Source: Bacteroidota bacterium
Lineage (GTDB): Bacteria > Bacteroidota > Bacteroidia > Bacteroidales > UBA1715
DNA: 36,010 nt
Assembly: GCA_009786075.1 (NCBI GenBank)
Contig: WQTX01000019.1
Span: 1-36,010 of the forward strand
Direction of reading: 5' to 3'
A program made the translations under genes and the position numbers. The notes below the pieces were generated by a model. That model was not told where the DNA came from and made no database searches. It saw only the letters and a program-made list of their open reading frames with translations. Positions within the stretch are counted from its first letter, which is position 1; each line of letters begins with the position of its first letter. Below, piece by piece: positions 7,771 through 15,688 of the stretch.

Positions 7771-10638
7771 ATGGAAACACGTTTTGCGGTTATAATACAA
7801 AAACACAGGCTAATTGATTGGATCTTAGCCCCATACCGCATTACCCGTCCTCTTGATAAAGATTTTTGGGAAGTAACGGAATTTTTATCGCCCGAAGTGG
7901 TTGAGACAGAATTAGAACTCGAAAAACACGAAAAAAAAATCGTAAAACTTATTGCCAATTACGATGAACGGCAACTGTTTAACCTGTTTTCAACAGGCAA
8001 AAGAGATACACAAAATGATTTTTTGAAAAAACTCGAAAAACTCAAAGATACGGAAGTCAAAGAGAAAATTCGTTCCTACATCGATAAGCAAATTTTTGAC
8101 TGTTACGAATTGATAAAAACACACAATGTGCCGCTGTATGTCCGTCTCGACGGCACTAATTTGCACTCCGAAGACGAAGTGATTGTAAATCAAATAGAAC
8201 CGGAAGTGATTTTTGATTTCAACAATACTGCCACCGCGCTTGAATATAGCTTGCAAGTAAAAATTGAGGGCAAAGAACTGCCTTTGCTGCAAAAGCAGTA
8301 TACGTTGCTATCGAACAAACCGAATTTGCTGCTTATCGACAACATATTGTATCATTTTAACAAAATTGACGGAAAAAAACTTCTCCCTTTTTTTACAAAA
8401 ACAACAATTTCGATACCGCAAAAGTTTCAACAACAGTATTTCGACACTTTTGTGCTCAATTGCATAAAAAATTATCCGGTAATCAACCATGGATTTGACA
8501 TTAATGATGTGTGCGAAACTCCCAAAATTCAAGCGTCAATTGTGCGAGAACCCAATGGGAATGCGGCTTTGGAATTTACTTATTGCTACCGCTCGTGGAA
8601 ATTTTCGGATTTACACATCAATAAAAAATATGCGGTAGAATATGCAAGTTTCAATGCTTTACCAAAATATGTGCGTGTACATCGGGATTTTGAATTTGAA
8701 CGGGAATTTGCGCAGCAGTTGGAAAATGCACATTTGCAAAATGCCGCAAACATTTGGCAATTGCAAGAATTTTCAGCCGACGGCTATTTCGATATTTTAC
8801 AGTGGATTCGTGAACAAAAAACGCTTATAGAGCACTATGGCATTGAAATATTTGACGAATCGGACAAAAAAATAGAAAATTTACAAGCGAAAATACATAT
8901 TTCGGTTGAGTCAAATTCTATTGACTGGTTCGATGTGCTTGCGGTGGTTACTTTTGGCGACTACGAAATTCCGTTTAAACGCCTGCGTAAAAATATTTTA
9001 CAGGGCAATCCGGTGGTGCATTTGCCTAATAATCAAATAGGTATAATTCCCGAAGAATGGTTTGCAAAATACCGTGAATTGTTTTTGTTCAGCGCAAAAG
9101 ACAGCGAAAGCGATGTGTTTTCGCTCAAAACCATTCATTATAAAACGGTGCAACAATTGCCGGTGCAATTCAACGATGCTATAAAAACCCGCTTTTTGCA
9201 CATTGATACCAACGGCATGAAAAATAATGAAGTGCCTGCGGAAATTCGAGCAACGCTACGCAATTATCAAGTAGAAGGCTATCGCTGGCTGTGTTATTTA
9301 GATGCAAATAATTTTGGCGGCTGTTTGGCTGACGATATGGGGCTTGGTAAAACGCTGCAAACCATAACGTTGCTGCAACATGTAATTAATGCACAAAAAG
9401 CCGAAGGGCAAAAAACTACGACTTTGATAGTAGCCCCTACATCGGTGGTGCACAATTGGCATAATGAATTCCGGAAATTCGCTCCGGGGATTAAAGTTTT
9501 TCGTTATTTGGGCAATGACCGTGTGAAAAATAATAAGTATTTCGAGTTGTACAACGTGGTGCTGACTTCCTACGGACTTTTGCGCAACGATATTGAGTAT
9601 TTCGAGAAATTCAATTTCTATTATTGCATTCTCGACGAAAGTCAAATGATAAAAAATCCGGAGTCGAAAATTTACAAATCGGTACTGCGACTGCAAGCCG
9701 AACGCCGTTTGGTGCTTACCGGAACGCCTATTGAAAATTCACTTACCGACTTGTGGGCGCAACTGAATTTCGTAAATCGCGATATGTTGGGAACGCTTTC
9801 GTTTTTCAAAGAACATTTTATGAAAGCTGCTGAAACGCACAATTTGACGGTTGAAAATCAATTGAAAAAAATTATCAATCCATTTGTGTTTCGCCGTGAG
9901 AAACAAGAAGTTGCCCGTGATTTGCCGGCATTGACCGAACAAATTCGCTTATGCTCCATGTCGCCGGAGCAAAATAAACTTTACGAAACCGAAAAATCGA
10001 AGGTGCGCAACATGATTATGGATTCCATAGAACAGGAAACCTACCAAAAATCGACTATCAACGTGCTGCAAGCTCTTATGCGCCTGCGGCAAATTGCCAA
10101 CCACCCAAAACTGATTGACGAAGGAAAAAAACACGATGCTTCGGGAAAATTCGACGAAGTGGTGCGTTTGCTCGATAATTTGGTGCATAATCATAAAGTG
10201 TTGATTTTCTCGTCGTTTGTAAAACATCTTGATTTATTTAAAGAATATTTTACGGAACACAAAACACCATTTTTATATCTAACCGGCAGCACGCAAAATC
10301 GGGAAGAAATTATCAAAAAATTCCAAGAAGACAATTCGTGTAAAATATTTTTGATTTCGATAAAAGCCGGCGGCGTGGGGCTTAACCTTACCAAAGCCGA
10401 TTATATTTTTATATTAGACCCGTGGTGGAATCCTGCTGTTGAAAGTCAGGCAATTAGCCGTGCGCACAGGATTGGACAAAAAAATAATGTGAACGTATAT
10501 CGTTTTATTTCGCAAGGCACAATTGAGGAAAAAATTCAACGTCTGCAACGGAAAAAAGCAGAATTGGCTCGCAATTACGTGTATGACAATAATTCTATTC
10601 CATTTTCACAGGAAGATGTGGCTTATTTAGTTGATTAG
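7771..10638 (+). CDS. SNF2-family DNA-dependent ATPase/helicase
   Basis: A 955-residue Swi2/Snf2 ATPase (RapA-related superfamily 2), thought to remodel protein-DNA or RNA polymerase-DNA complexes. The N-terminal half (about 1-500) is a Bacteroidetes-type accessory region with no recognisable SWIM zinc finger. The motor follows: Walker A DDMGLGKTLQT at about 519-530, motif Ia LIVAPTSVVHNW, motif II DESQ (about 620), motif III LTGTPIENSLTDLW (about 649-662), and the helicase C domain with SSFVKHLDLF, IKAGGVGLNLT and AHRIGQKNNVNVYRF (about 896-910). Motif II is DESQ rather than DEAH or DEAQ. The start at 7771 is set by the -7 box at 7744. The next 100 nt downstream are low-complexity (TTAGGAATTAGG-type) sequence. 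Confidence 0.93.
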   Translation: METRFAVIIQKHRLIDWILAPYRITRPLDKDFWEVTEFLSPEVVETELELEKHEKKIVKLIANYDERQLFNLFSTGKRDTQNDFLKKLEKLKDTEVKEKIRSYIDKQIFDCYELIKTHNVPLYVRLDGTNLHSEDEVIVNQIEPEVIFDFNNTATALEYSLQVKIEGKELPLLQKQYTLLSNKPNLLLIDNILYHFNKIDGKKLLPFFTKTTISIPQKFQQQYFDTFVLNCIKNYPVINHGFDINDVCETPKIQASIVREPNGNAALEFTYCYRSWKFSDLHINKKYAVEYASFNALPKYVRVHRDFEFEREFAQQLENAHLQNAANIWQLQEFSADGYFDILQWIREQKTLIEHYGIEIFDESDKKIENLQAKIHISVESNSIDWFDVLAVVTFGDYEIPFKRLRKNILQGNPVVHLPNNQIGIIPEEWFAKYRELFLFSAKDSESDVFSLKTIHYKTVQQLPVQFNDAIKTRFLHIDTNGMKNNEVPAEIRATLRNYQVEGYRWLCYLDANNFGGCLADDMGLGKTLQTITLLQHVINAQKAEGQKTTTLIVAPTSVVHNWHNEFRKFAPGIKVFRYLGNDRVKNNKYFELYNVVLTSYGLLRNDIEYFEKFNFYYCILDESQMIKNPESKIYKSVLRLQAERRLVLTGTPIENSLTDLWAQLNFVNRDMLGTLSFFKEHFMKAAETHNLTVENQLKKIINPFVFRREKQEVARDLPALTEQIRLCSMSPEQNKLYETEKSKVRNMIMDSIEQETYQKSTINVLQALMRLRQIANHPKLIDEGKKHDASGKFDEVVRLLDNLVHNHKVLIFSSFVKHLDLFKEYFTEHKTPFLYLTGSTQNREEIIKKFQEDNSCKIFLISIKAGGVGLNLTKADYIFILDPWWNPAVESQAISRAHRIGQKNNVNVYRFISQGTIEEKIQRLQRKKAELARNYVYDNNSIPFSQEDVAYLVD

Positions 10639-10743
10639 GGATTAGGGGTTAGGAATTAGGAAACAGGAGTTAGGAAACAGGAATAATAGTTTAGATAGTA
10701 TGATATTCATTGTTAGTTGTTAATTGTTCATTGTTAATTGAAT

Positions 10744-11970
10744 ATGGGAGTATCATTTTTTTTAGCACGCCGGTATTTATTCAGCAAAAAAAGCAAGAAT
10801 GCCATTAATTATATTAGTGGTGTTTCGGTGGTGTTGGTTGCTGTTGTGAGTATGGCGCTTGTTGTGGCAATGTCGATATTCAACGGACTTTCCGATGTGG
10901 TAACAGCGATGTTCAATTCCTTTGACCCGCACATAAAAATTACCCACAGCACAGGGCGTATTTTCAATCAAAACGAGGTAACGCCTGTTTTGCAAAATAA
11001 CACAAATATTACTGCTTTTTCGGCAACGTTGGAAGACGATGCACTTTTTTCCTATTCCGACCGCCAATTGGTTGGCAGGCTCAAAGGTGTTGACAGTCAA
11101 TTCGCTCATGTTATTGAAATAGATACACTTATCACGGCAGGCGATTTTGTGTTGTACGAAGATGAGGTCGATTTTGTGTCGATGGGTTATGGCGTGGCGC
11201 ACGAACTTGGTGCAGGAATAAATTACACCGAAGTGCTGCAAATATTTGCGCCAAAGCGCACAAAAACAGCATCGTCAATCAATCCTATGGACGATTTTAC
11301 GAAAGTTTTGAGCTACCCTCGCAGCGTATTTTCGGTGCAAATGGACATTGACAATCGTTACGTGATTTCTTCACTTACGCTTGCGCAACGATTGTTTTCA
11401 TACGATAGTACGCAAGTTTCAAGCGTTGACATTCGTTGTACCGACGAAAATAAAATTGATGCTACTGCTGCAAATATTAAAAAAGCCTTAGGCTCCGAGT
11501 TTATGGTAAAAACGCAAAAAGAACAACACGAATTTTTGTACAAAATCACGCAAAGTGAAAAATTGATTACATTTTTAATCATCAGTTTGATTTTAATTAT
11601 TGCCTCGTTCAGCATTGTGGGCGCGCTTACTATGCTCATTATCGACAAAAAACAAGACATCCGCATACTCAAAAGTATGGGCGCATCGAAATCGCTCGTT
11701 CGCAAAATATTTATTTTCGAGGGCTGGCTTATTTCGATTGTGGGTGCAATTATTGGAATAATTATTGGTGCAATTGTGAGTTTAATTCAACAAAATTTCG
11801 GATTTTTGCAAACCGGCGGCGATAGTTTTGTTGTTACCGCTTTTCCGGTGCGCCTTGCCTTGGCTGATATTCTCTACGTGCTTGCCATGGTGCTCGGCGT
11901 GGGATTTTTAGCCGCATATTTACCTGTGTATTCTATAACTAAAAAACATACTGACAATGAATTATCTTGA
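10744..11970 (+). CDS. FtsX/LolC-E family ABC transporter permease
   Basis: A 408-residue membrane subunit of the MacB/LolCE type. Such proteins work with a LolD-like ATPase to move lipoproteins or other substrates from the inner membrane. The N-terminus FFLARRYLFSKKSKNAINYIS plus a first membrane segment (about 23-50) is typical. A large periplasmic region follows (about 50-270). Then come three C-terminal membrane segments, with the FtsX signature DKKQDIRILKSMGASKSLVRKIF between them. A TTG at 10738 could extend it by two residues, but ATG at 10744 gives the usual MGVSFFLARRY start. No ATPase gene is adjacent. Its last 14 nt overlap the cvpA-like gene, implying translational coupling. Confidence 0.9.
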   Translation: MGVSFFLARRYLFSKKSKNAINYISGVSVVLVAVVSMALVVAMSIFNGLSDVVTAMFNSFDPHIKITHSTGRIFNQNEVTPVLQNNTNITAFSATLEDDALFSYSDRQLVGRLKGVDSQFAHVIEIDTLITAGDFVLYEDEVDFVSMGYGVAHELGAGINYTEVLQIFAPKRTKTASSINPMDDFTKVLSYPRSVFSVQMDIDNRYVISSLTLAQRLFSYDSTQVSSVDIRCTDENKIDATAANIKKALGSEFMVKTQKEQHEFLYKITQSEKLITFLIISLILIIASFSIVGALTMLIIDKKQDIRILKSMGASKSLVRKIFIFEGWLISIVGAIIGIIIGAIVSLIQQNFGFLQTGGDSFVVTAFPVRLALADILYVLAMVLGVGFLAAYLPVYSITKKHTDNELS

Positions 11971-12508
11971 TTTTGTAATTTTGATTCCCGTTTTATGGGG
12001 AGCGTTTAAAGGATTTAAAAATGGTTTTATAAACGAAGTTGGCGCAGTTATCGCCTTAGTGTTAGGAATTTGGCTTGCGTCAATGTTTACGACGGACGTT
12101 TCCGTGTGGCTTTCGCAATACACCGATATAGCAGTGCCGTATAGAGAAATTTCCGCATGGGCATTGATATTTTTTGTTGTAATACTTATCTGTTTTATGA
12201 TTATAAAAATACTGCAGCGATTTTTCAATGCTTTGAATTTGCTGTGGTTAGACAGAACTTTGGGCATAGTGTTCGGTGCGGTTAAATGGTTGATTATCAC
12301 GGCTCTTTTGTTGCTTTTGGCGCAAATGGTTATTACTCATACTCGCGAAAAACCGGTTGAAGCAATAGAAAAATCAATGTTTGCAAAACCTCTTATCGGA
12401 GCGGTATCCAAAGCGTGGAAAGACAGTGGCATATACCTGCCTTCCACCGGAATTGACCCTTCGGTGGAAAACAAAGGTCCCATACAAAATCGCAAATCAC
12501 CCAAGTAA
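11957..12508 (+). CDS. CvpA family membrane protein
   Basis: A 183-residue inner-membrane protein with four predicted membrane segments (about 4-20, 25-45, 65-85 and 100-125). It opens MNYLDFVILIPVLWGAFKGFKNGFINEVG, cut here as MNYLDFVILIPVLWGAFKGF then KNGFINEVG, matching the CvpA start with its GxxxGF pattern. CvpA was named for colicin V production in E. coli; its general role is envelope-related and not settled. The C-terminal tail (about 130-183) is polar. The ATG lies inside the end of the permease gene, overlapping by 14 nt in another frame, so the two are very likely cotranslated. Confidence 0.88.
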   Translation: MNYLDFVILIPVLWGAFKGFKNGFINEVGAVIALVLGIWLASMFTTDVSVWLSQYTDIAVPYREISAWALIFFVVILICFMIIKILQRFFNALNLLWLDRTLGIVFGAVKWLIITALLLLLAQMVITHTREKPVEAIEKSMFAKPLIGAVSKAWKDSGIYLPSTGIDPSVENKGPIQNRKSPK

Positions 12509-12571
12509 ATGATTATCACGCGAGTTTCATCTGACCTTTGAAAAAAACAGTTGCAAATAAACAGATGAAAA

Positions 12572-13924
12572 ATGAAGATTGTAATTTCAATATTTGCGAT
12601 TGCCGGTTTTAGTGTTTTGCTGTGGAAATTGCCCTTTTTCCGCAACACAGGATTAAAAACGTGGCAAGTTTTGTGTGCGTTTTATGTAAAATTACTTGTT
12701 GCAGTTGCATTTTATGTAATGTATGCGCACTATCCCACCTACAAAAATCAAAGCGATTCTCAGGCGTTTTACCAATCTGCAGCGCAATTTGCCGCTATTG
12801 CCCACGAAGATTTTGGCGATTATTTACGCGCGAGCTTCCGTATTCCGGTAAAAATGCCCGAAATACGGAAAAAATTACCGAAAATCGCTTATTGGAATCG
12901 TCCGTACGATAATTCTATGCCCAACGATACGCGGCAAACGCTTATTTTGTATTCGTTTTTGTATCTTTTGGCGTTTGGCTCGTTGCCGGTAATGCTTATT
13001 GTTGCTAATTTTTTGGCGTTTTGTGGGTTGTTTGCTTTGTTTAAGGCGTTTTTGGGAGCAAGGTGGCTTCGAGAGCCTCAGCCACCGGTCGTTGAGCGAA
13101 GTCGAAACGACATTTTACTACCCGCCGCCATAGCCTGTTTCGCCATTCCCAGCACCTTATTTTGGTCGTCGGGATTGATGAAAGAAGTGTGGTTGCTGCT
13201 TTTTATGGGATTTACGGTGTATTCGGCAACAATGTTTTTCACAACAAAAAAAATGCGTTTTGCAGTTTTTGCACTTTTGTGGGGCATTGCATTGTTACAT
13301 ATAAAAATATACATAGCCGGCTTTTTATTGCCGCTTTTAGGAATTTACGCAATTCGCCAAAAATGGCAAAAACCAAACGCAGTAGTTTTTTACGGCTGTG
13401 CGTTTGCCGTGCTTATTTTTCTTGCATTTTGTGCACATTGGTTTGCAAATTTCAATATAATAGAAGTGCTTGTGCAGCAGCGTAATACATTTATTCGTAT
13501 GCTCGAAGCGCAAAACCATTCAGCTATAATTTTGCAAACATTCGATGAGTCGTCTAATTTTATTGCACAAATTTTTGTTGGGTTGGGCAATGTTTTTCTT
13601 CGCCCGAATGTGTTTGATACGCAGAATGTGTTTGTATTTTTAGCCGGTTTGGAAAATACAATTATTGCTGCATTGATTATTTGTGCTATAATTTTGTGTG
13701 TAAAAAAATGCTCTACTTCGACTACGCTCAGCAACCAAATTCCAAGCGATTACACAATTCTTGCGATTGTGTTTGTAGTAACAGTTTTTACAATTATTGG
13801 TTTTACCACGCCCAATATGGGAGCTTTGATGCGGTATAAAAGTGTGCTGCTGCCGTTTGTGGTAATGCTTGTTGTAAATGATTTACCAAACATACGAAAT
13901 TTTACGAATGTAAAATTGCATTAA
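12572..13924 (+). CDS. Polytopic membrane protein with in-frame repeat insertions
   Basis: A 450-residue protein with roughly ten hydrophobic segments. I do not recognise the family; the layout resembles polymerase- or glycosyltransferase-like membrane proteins of surface polysaccharide systems, but I see no diagnostic motif. Two stretches do not look like native protein. Residues 164-180 (RWLREPQPPVVERSRND) are encoded by two fused dispersed repeats at 13061-13111. Residues 380-389 (CSTSTTLSNQ) are encoded by a related repeat at 13709-13738. Both lie in loops between hydrophobic segments and keep the frame open. The gene starts 63 nt after the CvpA gene and ends directly at a palindromic element, whose first base follows the TAA. 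Confidence 0.75.
   Translation: MKIVISIFAIAGFSVLLWKLPFFRNTGLKTWQVLCAFYVKLLVAVAFYVMYAHYPTYKNQSDSQAFYQSAAQFAAIAHEDFGDYLRASFRIPVKMPEIRKKLPKIAYWNRPYDNSMPNDTRQTLILYSFLYLLAFGSLPVMLIVANFLAFCGLFALFKAFLGARWLREPQPPVVERSRNDILLPAAIACFAIPSTLFWSSGLMKEVWLLLFMGFTVYSATMFFTTKKMRFAVFALLWGIALLHIKIYIAGFLLPLLGIYAIRQKWQKPNAVVFYGCAFAVLIFLAFCAHWFANFNIIEVLVQQRNTFIRMLEAQNHSAIILQTFDESSNFIAQIFVGLGNVFLRPNVFDTQNVFVFLAGLENTIIAALIICAIILCVKKCSTSTTLSNQIPSDYTILAIVFVVTVFTIIGFTTPNMGALMRYKSVLLPFVVMLVVNDLPNIRNFTNVKLH
13061..13111. repeat. Two fused dispersed repeats inside a coding region
   Basis: Bases 13063-13089 are identical over 27 nt to 35958-35984; the unit is a hairpin with GTGGCT and AGCCAC ends. It is followed directly by GGTCGTTGAGCGAAGTCG, the reverse complement of the CTTCGACTNCGCTCAG-type repeat seen at 13714 and 17627. 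The insertion adds 17 codons without a stop. Confidence 0.85.
13714..13735. repeat. CTTCGAC-type dispersed repeat in coding region
   Basis: The core CTTCGACTACGCTCAGCAAC reads in frame as TSTTLSN within the 450-residue membrane protein. It matches the rpsP-tail copy at 17627-17647 at 18 of 20 positions and is inverted relative to the copy at about 13087-13111. Confidence 0.7.
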
Positions 13925-14113
13925 AAAGGCTGAAAGCCTTGTATATATTAGCACAGGGCAACGCCCTGTGTGTTGAAAATCCCCACCAATTACGCCCTGA
14001 AAGGGCAAAATCAATAATTTTGTTTTCCGATTATGCCCTTTCAGGGCGTTGTTTTTGTTGGTTCATTGTCGTAGGGCGATGCCCTACGCTGGGTTATACA
14101 AGGCTTTCAGCCT
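13925..14113. repeat. Nested palindromic element with 20-bp terminal inverted repeats
   Basis: The ends are perfect 20-bp inverted repeats: AAGGCTGAAAGCCTTGTATA at the left (from about 13925) and its complement at 14094-14113. Inside are a palindrome CACAGGGCAACGCCCTGTG, a 16-bp inverted pair (ACGCCCTGAAAGGGCA and its complement) and another palindrome CGTAGGGCGATGCCCTACG. Each outer arm is itself a hairpin. No protein is plausible here. It begins right after the stop codon of the membrane protein gene and covers most of the gap before the candidate RNA. Confidence 0.9.
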
Positions 14114-14240
14114 TGCAACGGCAACAATTAATTTCGTATATGCCCTAAAATATCGAGGTTAAATTTTGCCGTAACAAACATTTCTTCTACTTTTACACAA
14201 AACAGTCATTCCTTTTGAGCGTTTGTAATAAAATTCTTTC

Positions 14241-14248
14241 TATATTTG
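14241..14248 (+). promoter_or_regulatory. -7 box ahead of the candidate RNA
   Basis: TATATTTG fits TAnnTTTG. The next protein start is 250 nt away at 14498, unusually far for this window, where -7 boxes lie 8-30 nt from the ATG. That suggests a transcribed non-coding segment in between. Confidence 0.6.
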
Positions 14249-14254
14249 TCATGT

Positions 14255-14460
14255 CGAACGGTTGTTCGGCAGACATAATGAAAGCGTTTTAGCTTTGTCC
14301 TGATATAGAAAATCGACCAAATTAGCAAAGGGATAAGCAGTACAAACGTTCATGCGCGAGTTATTTAATATAACAATAGCGTGGGAATGGCTGTTTATTT
14401 TTGCGTAGGTGCTTGGTCGTACCTCTATATCGATAAACATTACAGCTCCCACGCTTTTTT
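14255..14460 (+). ncRNA. Candidate structured RNA of about 200 nt, or long 5' leader
   Basis: The segment starts a few nt after a -7 box and ends in a T-run. The 3' part (14378-14455) is a long rod: a 9-bp stem AGCGTGGGA/TCCCACGCT, then GCTGT/ACAGC, TTAT/ATAA, an 8x8 internal loop, AGGTGC/GTACCT and a 6-nt loop, followed by TTTTTT. The 5' part has a hairpin GTCGAAC-GGTT-GTTCGGC and another, AAAGC/GCTTT. GAACGGTTGT near 14255 can alternatively pair with ACAAACGTTC near 14342. I could not match it to tmRNA, RNase P RNA or SRP RNA signatures. The rod with an internal bubble is vaguely 6S-like, but that is only a suggestion. It could also be an attenuator of the downstream secreted protein gene. 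Confidence 0.45.
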
Positions 14461-14497
14461 ATGCCTTTTTGTAAAAACTCAAAAAAATAAAAGCGGT

Positions 14498-15640
14498 ATG
14501 AGAACAGTAAAATTGATTTTAGGAACACTTTGCTTAGCTTGTTTTTTAGGAACGGCGGTAGCGCAAGAAGAAAGCGAGAAATTTTTCGGTAATGTCAAAA
14601 CTGTAAAAGAGACGACTTACAAGGTAAGCGAAAAATTTGGGGAAGCGGTAAAAGATAGCATTTTGAATACTGTCGTTTGGAAGTATGATGATAAAGGGCG
14701 GTTGATAGAGAAACCTAATTGTTTTTACAAATATGATGTTAATGGCAATATGATAGAGCGAGTACTGCGAGTGTCTGGATATAAAACAACTTGGAGTTAC
14801 AATGAGAAAGGAGAAAAAATCGAAGAAAATGAGTATAATTCTAATCAAGAGTTAATTTCCAAAACCAAATGGAAATATAATGACCATGGGGAAGAGATTG
14901 ATGAAAGTCGATATGATAGTGCAGGAAAGTTGCTCGAAAGAGAGATAAGCGTATATAACGAGGCAAGTGTATATAACGAAGACCGACGTTTAGAGCATAG
15001 CAAATATGGTAGTAATGAATACAACCAAGATGTAATATTAATGTATCGCTGCATTCATACATATTATGAGAAAGAAAATATAATGCAAAAAATTATATTA
15101 GGACCCGATAAAGATACTATATACATAGGTGTTCTCTTATTTGATATTGAAGGACGCCTCATATTCGAGGCTAACGAAGAATGTTCAAATGACAAAGAAA
15201 TATTTGAATTTTATAGTGAACATAGAGATTCAATACTAAGTGGTCAGAACTATGGTTATTGCTTTAATTACGATAGAACAAGTTATAAATACAATGCGAA
15301 AGGAATATTGATTGAACAACGTTGGGTACAGAATTATTTTAATGGAGGTAATATAACTATTCTGGAAACCAGAACTTACTACGGCAATGGTGTGTTACAA
15401 TCAGAAAGGACAAGTAGGGATGATGTTCTTGGAGATACATACCGCAAATATGATGAAAAGGGTAATATAATAGAGGTTTTAACAAAAGGAAAGTATGATG
15501 ATTATGTCCATAAAACAGAATATTCCTACACTTACGATAAACACGATAATTGGACAAAAATGATGAAGTATGAAACAGGAAAAAATACTCCGCCGATTTG
15601 TACGGAGATAGTTGAGAGAGAAATAGAGTATTGGGAATAA
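14498..15640 (+). CDS. Secreted protein with YD/RHS-like short repeats
   Basis: A 380-residue exported protein. The start at 14498 gives a good signal peptide, MRTVKLILGTLCLACFLGTA, cleaved near VAQ-EESEK; an upstream in-frame ATG at 14381 falls inside the folded RNA hairpin and is rejected. The mature protein is built of repeats of the form Y(N/D)xxGxxIE, for example KYDDKGRLIE, KYDVNGNMIE, SYNEKGEKIEE, KYNDHGEEIDE, RYDSAGKLLE, KYNAKGILIE and KYDEKGNIIE. These resemble RHS/YD wall-type repeats and suggest a beta-rich elongated fold in the periplasm or on the surface. No toxin domain is present at the C-terminus. Specific function unknown. Confidence 0.8.
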   Translation: MRTVKLILGTLCLACFLGTAVAQEESEKFFGNVKTVKETTYKVSEKFGEAVKDSILNTVVWKYDDKGRLIEKPNCFYKYDVNGNMIERVLRVSGYKTTWSYNEKGEKIEENEYNSNQELISKTKWKYNDHGEEIDESRYDSAGKLLEREISVYNEASVYNEDRRLEHSKYGSNEYNQDVILMYRCIHTYYEKENIMQKIILGPDKDTIYIGVLLFDIEGRLIFEANEECSNDKEIFEFYSEHRDSILSGQNYGYCFNYDRTSYKYNAKGILIEQRWVQNYFNGGNITILETRTYYGNGVLQSERTSRDDVLGDTYRKYDEKGNIIEVLTKGKYDDYVHKTEYSYTYDKHDNWTKMMKYETGKNTPPICTEIVEREIEYWE

Positions 15641-15666
15641 AAATGAGATACTATTCCCTCTCATTT
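15641..15666. terminator. Weak hairpin between convergent genes
   Basis: AAATGAGA and TCTCATTT form an 8-bp stem with a 10-nt loop directly after the stop codon of the secreted protein gene, 23 nt before the stop of the convergent ATPase gene. A-rich and T-rich flanks are short, so termination is only plausible. Confidence 0.4.
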
Positions 15667-15688
15667 GTGGTGGCAGTTGTTGCAAATT

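Noticed and set aside
7931-7939. A run of nine A in the SNF2 gene as a second slippage site
   Set aside because: It lies at about codon 54-57, before any functional domain, so a truncated product would be useless. I treat it as ordinary AT-rich coding sequence.
13939-14148. A 69-codon plus-strand ORF in the gap after the membrane protein gene
   Set aside because: It is entirely composed of the nested palindromes and has no plausible protein character; the DNA symmetry explains the sequence better.
14249-14452. A 67-codon minus-strand ORF opposite the candidate RNA
   Set aside because: It runs through the hairpin arms, lacks a promoter box on its side, and shows no protein features.
14255-14460. 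tmRNA, RNase P RNA or SRP RNA
   Set aside because: No tag-peptide frame, tRNA-like ends, RNase P core motifs or SRP GGAA tetraloop domain could be found.
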